Shown here one piece after another: positions 58,503-64,000 of a stretch of 64,000 bases of DNA (within the stretch, counting starts at the first letter, position 1; every line of letters begins with the position of its first letter). Position numbers and translations under genes: made by a program. Below the pieces are notes generated by a model, which was given only the letters and a program-made list of their open reading frames with translations, did not search any database and was not told the DNA's origin. The stretch is from Aequorivita soesokkakensis (GTDB lineage: Bacteria; Bacteroidota; Bacteroidia; Flavobacteriales; Flavobacteriaceae), in the NCBI RefSeq assembly GCF_001641085.1, contig NZ_LXIE01000010.1, forward strand, positions 62,001 through 126,000. Reading direction: 5' to 3'.

Positions 58503-61001
58503 ATGAACATTTCTTTAAAAACCATTTTTCTTTTTAGCTTTTTGTTTTGTGTTTATTCTATAAATGCCCAGAATACAGATAGCATTCCGAGAAAAAAAAT
58601 TACAATTCCGCGCATAACTGAGGCTCCAAAAATTGACGGGATTTTAAATGATGCTGTTTGGCAAAATGCTCCAATAGCAACCGGTTTTGTGGAAAGACAG
58701 CCAAACAATGGCAAGCCAATTCCAGATAGTTTAAAGACAGATGTGAAAATTGTATATGACGATTTGGGAATCTACTTTGGCGCAACAATGAAAGACCCAG
58801 AGCCCGATAAAATTTTAAAGGAACTTACCGAGCGTGACGGCATTGGCAATGACGATTTTTTCTTTATTCTTCTGAATGGGTATAATGACAGACAGCAAAG
58901 TTTGCAATTTATAGTAACTGCGGCGGGGGTTCAATATGACGCCAAAATGACCAACGGCAATGAAGATAGTTCTTGGAATGGAATATGGTACAGTGCAATC
59001 CAAATCAATGACGATGGCTGGGTTGCGGAAATTTTTATTCCTTATTCGGAAGTGCGGTTTCCCAATAAAAATGTACAGGAATGGGGCTTGAATATGGAGC
59101 GCGAAATGCGACGGACCCGAACCCGTTATAGCTGGAGCCACGTAGATAATGCAAAGGGAGCTTTTTCAATTTATGATGGTGAGATTTACGGGATTGAAAA
59201 CGTGCAATCGCCAACCAGGCTCTCATTCCAGCCTTATGTTTCAGTCTATGTTAATGATTACGACGGCAAGACCGAAACTATTTTCAACGGCGGAATGGAC
59301 CTTAAATATGGAATAAACGACGCCTTCACGCTGGATATGATTTTGATACCGGATTTTGGCCAGTCAAAGTTTGATGCTGAAGTTTTGAATCTTTCCGCAT
59401 TCGAAGTGCAATATGAAGAAAATCGTCCCTTTTTCACGGAAGGCACAGAGCTTTTCACTAAAGGAAACCTTTTTTATTCGCGACGCGTTGGTGGATATCC
59501 TTCTGGTTTTCCAATTCTTTCCGAAAATGAAGAGATTGAAAATTATCCTTCTTCCGTAGATTTAATAAATGCCTTCAAAATTTCCGGAAGAACCGATGGC
59601 AATCTGGGAATTGGTGTTTTTAACGCGATTACTGAAAGAACCTATGCCGAAATAAAAAATTCCGAAACCAACGAAACCAGAAAAGAATTGGTGGAGCCTT
59701 TGGCTAACTATAACATTTTGGTTTTGGATCAGCGTTTTGGGGATAATTCATCCGTTTCTTTCGTAAATACAAATGTTATTCGCGAAGGCGATTTTAGGGA
59801 TGCAAACGCGACGGGATTATATATGGATCTTACCAATAAGAAAAACACCTTTAATTATTTTGCGAATGCCGAGGGAAGTTGGGTAAAGGACAACTCCGAA
59901 AAATTCGGAATGGAAGGAGGCGCAGGCATGGCAAAAATAAGCGGCAAGCACCGTGTTTCGGGTGAAATAAATTTTAGGACGAAGGATTATGATATTAATG
60001 ATTTGGGCTATTCCAGTAATACAAATTATATTAATTATGCGGGCTATTACGGGTACCGGTATCTTCAACCCAAGGGATTTTTGAACAATCTTAATCTGAA
60101 TTTCAATTTGAATTATTTCCGCAGGTTGGAGACTGATCTTTACAACAATTTTATTTTCAACTTCAACTCAAGTTTTACAACAAAGAAGTTTTTGGGCTTT
60201 GGAGGCGGATTCGAAATGACACCCTTTGGAAAAAATGATATTTATGAACCTCGGGTAGAAAACAGATATGTAAAGGTTCCTGATTATTATGATGTTTGGG
60301 GGTGGTTTTCAACTGACTATAGAAAAAAATTGGCGGCAGATGTCACTGTAGATTGGTATAAATATAACGAACAGGGCCGTGGAGAACTTCATCTACAATT
60401 TGGACCGAAATATCGGGTTTCAGACAAATGGAAATTATTTTTGAATACAAACGTAATTCTTTCAGACAAAGAAGAAGGCTTTGTAGATTTTGTAAACGAT
60501 GATATAATTTTTGGAAAGCGAGATAGAAATACGGTAATAAATTCGTTGGAGTCACAATATATTTTCAACAATAAAATGGCGCTCAATTTAGCTTTCCGCC
60601 ACTATTATTCCGAAGTGGAATACAGTAAATTCTTCTCTTTGCAAAATGACGGCGAGCTTTTTGAGAACCCATTTTATGATGAAGATAGAGATGCAACTTA
60701 TAACAGTTGGAACATTGATCTGCGTTTTTCTTGGTGGTTTGCGCCTGGAAGCCAGCTTACCTTGCTTTATAGAAATGCCATGGAAAGCTATGTTGGCGAT
60801 GCGCGGGTAAATTTTTCAAACAATTTCAACAATCTTTTTGATGAACCGCAGCTGAATAGTTTATCACTTAGGGTGAGCTACTATCTGGATTATAATCGTG
60901 TAAAGACTTGGTTTGGGCCAAAAAACAAAACCCAAACTGTGGGATTTGGGCCTCGTAATGAAAAAATGAGCAAATCAGGCTCTTCGATTAAGAATAGTTA
61001 A
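58503..61001 (+). CDS. DUF5916 protein with CBM9-like N-terminal domain
   Basis: An 832-residue secreted protein. The ATG at 58503 starts the signal peptide MNISLKTIFLFSFLFCVYSINAQ. Residues about 30-215 form a CBM9-like sandwich (PKIDGILNDAVWQNAPIATGF, then GWVAEIFIPYSEVRF). The rest is a long strand-rich region with the DUF5916 pattern, most likely an outer-membrane beta-barrel. It ends without a sorting domain. The function is unknown; such proteins are common in Bacteroidota and sometimes linked to nutrient uptake. The gene lies between the infB terminator and a convergent SPOR gene 12 bases away. Confidence 0.85.
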   Translation: MNISLKTIFLFSFLFCVYSINAQNTDSIPRKKITIPRITEAPKIDGILNDAVWQNAPIATGFVERQPNNGKPIPDSLKTDVKIVYDDLGIYFGATMKDPEPDKILKELTERDGIGNDDFFFILLNGYNDRQQSLQFIVTAAGVQYDAKMTNGNEDSSWNGIWYSAIQINDDGWVAEIFIPYSEVRFPNKNVQEWGLNMEREMRRTRTRYSWSHVDNAKGAFSIYDGEIYGIENVQSPTRLSFQPYVSVYVNDYDGKTETIFNGGMDLKYGINDAFTLDMILIPDFGQSKFDAEVLNLSAFEVQYEENRPFFTEGTELFTKGNLFYSRRVGGYPSGFPILSENEEIENYPSSVDLINAFKISGRTDGNLGIGVFNAITERTYAEIKNSETNETRKELVEPLANYNILVLDQRFGDNSSVSFVNTNVIREGDFRDANATGLYMDLTNKKNTFNYFANAEGSWVKDNSEKFGMEGGAGMAKISGKHRVSGEINFRTKDYDINDLGYSSNTNYINYAGYYGYRYLQPKGFLNNLNLNFNLNYFRRLETDLYNNFIFNFNSSFTTKKFLGFGGGFEMTPFGKNDIYEPRVENRYVKVPDYYDVWGWFSTDYRKKLAADVTVDWYKYNEQGRGELHLQFGPKYRVSDKWKLFLNTNVILSDKEEGFVDFVNDDIIFGKRDRNTVINSLESQYIFNNKMALNLAFRHYYSEVEYSKFFSLQNDGELFENPFYDEDRDATYNSWNIDLRFSWWFAPGSQLTLLYRNAMESYVGDARVNFSNNFNNLFDEPQLNSLSLRVSYYLDYNRVKTWFGPKNKTQTVGFGPRNEKMSKSGSSIKNS

Positions 61002-61013
61002 ATCTTTAAAACC

Positions 61014-61409
61014 CTATTTTCTGCGCTCAGGTTTTAAAATAAAAGCGGAAGAAAAGCTTTTTTGAATTTCTATCAAGGCTCTTTCTGCTTCAATGCGAGT
61101 TGAAAAATTACCTGCCCATACCTTGTAATTTGGTGTTTCATATTCAATAGACGCTGGCCAGTTACCGTAGCTTCCTTTGTATTTCCGTAGGGTTTGGTTC
61201 GCTTTGTCCAATTCGCCATAGTATAACTGTATTGTAAAGCCGTCAGAAAGTTTGTTTTCCTTTTCCAAATCTTTCTTCAATTCAAGCAACTGAGTAATTT
61301 TTGAATCTTGATTTACGGTTAAAGTTGCACTTTGCGCAATGCTTTTACCTGAAATAAAAATAAGTAAAATGCTGGCAATAAAAAGTTTGGGGAAGGTTCT
61401 TTGGTTCAT
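61014..61409 (-). CDS. SPOR-domain periplasmic protein
   Basis: A 131-residue protein with a signal peptide (MNQRTFPKLFIASILLIFISGKSIAQS). The C-terminal 75 residues are a SPOR domain, with FTIQLYYGELDKANQTLRKY, then YKVWAGNFSTRIEAERALIEIQ. SPOR domains bind denuded peptidoglycan glycan strands, often at division sites. The ATG at 61409 is preferred over one seven codons upstream because the shorter form gives a cleaner signal. It is convergent with the DUF5916 gene and divergent from actA. The role is probably in the envelope; no partner is visible. Confidence 0.87.
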   Translation of the reverse strand: MNQRTFPKLFIASILLIFISGKSIAQSATLTVNQDSKITQLLELKKDLEKENKLSDGFTIQLYYGELDKANQTLRKYKGSYGNWPASIEYETPNYKVWAGNFSTRIEAERALIEIQKSFSSAFILKPERRK

Positions 61410-61549
61410 AAAAATATATGTTTGTTGCAAATGTAAAACTTAATAACTTTGTGGAAGGCCGAAATATTATTTAGAACAAATATAAATTAATGGTTAACAC
61501 TTTGTTTGCATTTTCAAAATCGACTTTATAATGTACTTTTGTGCCTTTA

Positions 61550-61584
61550 TTTGGGTACAAAATGAGCATTAAAATTACATTTGT
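61550..61584 (+). promoter_or_regulatory. Candidate promoter of the actAB operon
   Basis: TTTG at 61550-61553, a 23-base spacer and TACATTTG at 61577-61584, giving a start near 61591, about 43 bases before the actA ATG. A second TAnnTTTG match (TACTTTTG, 61534-61541) is an alternative. Confidence 0.55.
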
Positions 61585-61633
61585 GCGTAACTAAATTCTG
61601 TGCCAAACTATCGACCATAATTTAACCATTAGT

Positions 61634-62968
61634 ATGAAAAAGGTGAATTTTATACATCTACGCTCAAAATTGCCACTTCTTTTGTTAGTGTTTTTACTAA
61701 CTTTTTCAACTACCATATATTCCCAAGAAGCTCCTGCCGAGGCCGAAGCAGCTCCCGCGGAAGCTACCGCAAATACCGGTGGCGATGTTGCTGCAGGTGA
61801 AGCTTTGTTTAAAGCTAATTGTGCGGCTTGCCACAAGTTGGATGGAAAGGCGGTGGGCCCGGAGTTACGTGGTGTTGCAGATAAGCACGACAGAGAGTGG
61901 ATGTATAAATGGATACATAATAGTTCTGCTTTAATTGCCTCTGGAGATCCAACAGCTGTAAAACTTTTTGAAGAAAACAACAAGGTTTTAATGACGCCGT
62001 TTCCTGCGCTTTCAGAAACGGACATTGATAACATACTTGCCTACACAAGTCAGCCAAAAGCCGCGCCAACTCCCATTGTGGGAGGAGAAACAGCTGGTGC
62101 TGCAACAGCAACTGGTGGTGGTGTTTCAAATGGTTTGGTGCTTGGTGCTTTGGCGCTAATTTTTTTATTGTTGGTTATTATGCTTTTCTTGGTAACAAAT
62201 ACCTTGAAAAGAATTGCGGAAGCAAATGGCGTTGTTTACGAAGAAGAAGAAAAAGAGAAACGTCTGCCGGTTTGGAAAGCATTTGTGCAGAACCAATTTT
62301 TGGTATTGGTTGTTTCAATCTTTTTGATTCTTTCTGCGGGTTATTTCGCTTATGGCTATATGATGCAGGTTGGTGTTGACCAAGGATACGCTCCTGTTCA
62401 ACCAATTCACTATTCACATAAAATACACGCTGGCGACAACCAGATTGACTGTAATTTCTGCCACAGTTCTGCCCGAAAAAGCAAAACATCAGGAATTCCT
62501 TCGTTGAATGTTTGTATGAATTGTCACAAAAATATTTCTGAAGTAGCTCCAGAAACAGCTACTGAAGAGTACTCAAAAGAATTTTACGACGGTGAAATTG
62601 CCAAACTATACAAAGCTGTAGGTTGGGATGCTGCCGAGCAAAAATATACCGGAAAAACCGAACCCGTTAAATGGGTGCGTATCCACAATTTGCCAGATTT
62701 TGTATATTTCAACCACTCACAACACGTAACCGTTGCGGGTATTGAATGCCAAAAATGTCACGGACAAATTCAAGAAATGGAAGTGGTTGAGCAATTTGCG
62801 CCACTTACAATGGGCTGGTGTATAAGCTGCCACAGAGAGACTAACGTGAATTTGGAAAACAATGAATATTATGCCAAAATACATGAAGAACTTTCTAAAA
62901 AGTATGGAGTTGAAAAGTTGACAATCGCCGAAATGGGTGGATTGGAATGTGGCAAATGTCATTATTAA
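61634..62968 (+). CDS. actA: ActA, multihaem cytochrome c subunit of alternative complex III, with fused monohaem domain
   Basis: A 444-residue c-type cytochrome of alternative complex III, which oxidises quinol and passes electrons to a terminal oxidase. The signal segment is followed by a monohaem domain with CAACH at residues 63-67 and the usual downstream region TPFPALSETDIDNILAY. Membrane segments near 165-190 and 220-245 come next. The pentahaem part has CNFCH, CMNCH, CQKCH, CISCH and a final CGKCH two residues from the end. There are six CxxCH sites in all: one plus the five expected for ActA. The added monohaem domain may replace a separate ActE-like cytochrome. The partial gene after it encodes ActB. 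Confidence 0.92.
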   Translation: MKKVNFIHLRSKLPLLLLVFLLTFSTTIYSQEAPAEAEAAPAEATANTGGDVAAGEALFKANCAACHKLDGKAVGPELRGVADKHDREWMYKWIHNSSALIASGDPTAVKLFEENNKVLMTPFPALSETDIDNILAYTSQPKAAPTPIVGGETAGAATATGGGVSNGLVLGALALIFLLLVIMLFLVTNTLKRIAEANGVVYEEEEKEKRLPVWKAFVQNQFLVLVVSIFLILSAGYFAYGYMMQVGVDQGYAPVQPIHYSHKIHAGDNQIDCNFCHSSARKSKTSGIPSLNVCMNCHKNISEVAPETATEEYSKEFYDGEIAKLYKAVGWDAAEQKYTGKTEPVKWVRIHNLPDFVYFNHSQHVTVAGIECQKCHGQIQEMEVVEQFAPLTMGWCISCHRETNVNLENNEYYAKIHEELSKKYGVEKLTIAEMGGLECGKCHY

Positions 62969-63001
62969 TATAAATTTTAAAGGAAAATTACAGATAGCAA
63001 T

Positions 63002-64000
63002 ATGGCATCAAACAAGAAATACTGGAAAAGTGTTGAAGAGCTGAACGAAGACAGCACAATTGTGAAGGCGCTACGGGAAAATGAGTTTGTAACTGAAATA
63101 CCTACAGACGAATTTCTTGGCAACAAAGAAGCATTGGAGTCGTCCTCAACCACGCGTCGTGATTTCTTAAAATATGTGGGCTTTACTACAGCCGCCGCTA
63201 CTTTGGCTGCTTGTGAAGGACCTGTAATTAAGTCAATTCCTTATGTGGTTCAACCGGATGAAATAGTTCCAGGAATTGCAAATTATTACGCCTCAACAAT
63301 GGCAGATGGTTTTGATTTTGCCAATATCTTGGTAAAAACTCGTGAAGGCCGTCCTATTAAAATAGAAAGAAATGATTTGGCAGTGAATGGTGGAAGTGTA
63401 AATGCACGTGTGCATGCTTCTGTCCTTTCCTTGTATGATAAAAATAGATTAACCGGCCCAATGTTGGACGGTGCAGAAGTAACCTGGCCAGAGTTTGATA
63501 CCGCCGTTGCACAAAAGATGAATGAAATGACTGGGAAAGACATCGTACTCCTTACCCAAACATTTGCAAGTCCATCTACTTCAAAATTGATTTCTGAATT
63601 TACCGCCAAATATCCAAACATCCGTCACGTTGTTTATGACACCGTTTCCTGTTCAGGGGCTTTGGATGCTTTTCAGAATAAATACGGAACCCGTGCTTTG
63701 CCAGATTACGATTTTTCAAAAGCTGATGTAATCGTTTCTGTTGGCGCTGACTTCTTGGGAGATTGGCAAGGTGGAAGCTATAGCAAGGGATATGCGCAAG
63801 GACGCGTTCCTAAAAACGGAAAAATGTCCCGTCACATTCAGTTTGAAGCGAATTTAACATTAACAGGAGCAAAAGCAGACAAGCGTGTTCCTGCAACTCC
63901 TTCACAACAATTAGAAATTTTAAAAGCCCTGACTGGCGGAAGCGCTTCAGGCTTACCAGAAAATATTGCTGATGCTGTTAATAAAGCAAAAGCACAACTT
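63002..64000 (+). CDS. actB: ActB, iron-sulfur/molybdopterin-like subunit of alternative complex III, 3' end outside window
   Basis: The 333 visible residues run to the right window edge without a stop. The twin-arginine motif is TTRRDFLKYVGFTTAAATLAAC at residues 50-71; it is preceded by the usual short ActB lead (MASNKKYWKSVEELN). The start of the molybdopterin-oxidoreductase-like domain follows (ANILVKTREGRPIKIERN, then YDKNRLTGPMLDGAEVTWPEFD). ActB proteins lack the molybdopterin cofactor but carry iron-sulfur clusters in the later domain, which is not visible here. It starts 33 bases after actA, and the rest of the complex (actC onward) should lie downstream. Confidence 0.93.
   Translation, partial: MASNKKYWKSVEELNEDSTIVKALRENEFVTEIPTDEFLGNKEALESSSTTRRDFLKYVGFTTAAATLAACEGPVIKSIPYVVQPDEIVPGIANYYASTMADGFDFANILVKTREGRPIKIERNDLAVNGGSVNARVHASVLSLYDKNRLTGPMLDGAEVTWPEFDTAVAQKMNEMTGKDIVLLTQTFASPSTSKLISEFTAKYPNIRHVVYDTVSCSGALDAFQNKYGTRALPDYDFSKADVIVSVGADFLGDWQGGSYSKGYAQGRVPKNGKMSRHIQFEANLTLTGAKADKRVPATPSQQLEILKALTGGSASGLPENIADAVNKAKAQL

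Overview
The window comes from a Bacteroidota chromosome, almost certainly a member of the Flavobacteriaceae. The evidence is the roughly 40% GC base composition, the promoters of the TAnnTTTG type, the near absence of Shine-Dalgarno sequences, a complete flexirubin-type dialkylresorcinol/aryl-polyene pigment locus, two GH92 mannosidases, a DUF2723 membrane protein and the start of an alternative complex III operon (actAB). The genus cannot be fixed from the sequence alone.

Layout. 1-2.3 kb: the 3' part of cyanophycin synthetase. 2.4-10.2 kb (minus strand): a likely N-glycan degradation operon with two GH92 alpha-mannosidases, a glycosylasparaginase and an MFS sugar permease. 10.3-20 kb: a metallophosphoesterase, a one-cysteine thioredoxin, a secreted fibre-like protein, a NodB deacetylase, a DUF2723 protein, tRNA-Gln and two unrecognised secreted proteins. 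20-52.8 kb: the pigment locus. 52.9-58.4 kb: a universal stress protein, then rimP-nusA-infB behind a terminator-like leader. 58.5-64 kb: a DUF5916 outer-membrane protein, a SPOR-domain protein, and actA plus the 5' part of actB.

How the pigment genes fit together (family knowledge plus inference). Tyrosine ammonia-lyase makes 4-coumarate and a PaaK-like ligase probably activates it. Three ketosynthases with intact active sites, two catalytically dead ketosynthase-like partners, two ACPs, a FabG-type reductase and three hot-dog dehydratases extend and dehydrate the polyene. A methyltransferase and a flavin enzyme with halogenase-like signatures probably decorate the aryl ring. DarB and DarA make the dialkylresorcinol half. 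Several acyltransferase folds (LpxL-like, BtrH-like, PlsC domain, C45 Ntn-hydrolase) are candidates for the ester bond that joins the halves. An ABC exporter, an RND/MMPL exporter fused to an acyltransferase, a LolA-like carrier and two lipoproteins would move the product to the outer membrane. About thirty genes from fabG to the CoA ligase run in one direction with many start/stop overlaps and no clear internal terminator.

The most interesting non-coding observations are a promoter-then-terminator leader in front of rimP-nusA-infB, and several dispersed palindromic elements. One element sits in frame inside a ketosynthase-like gene and another encodes the C-terminus of a GH92 enzyme. No intergenic stretch exceeds 300 bases. 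I see no CRISPR array, insertion sequence, prophage or rRNA.
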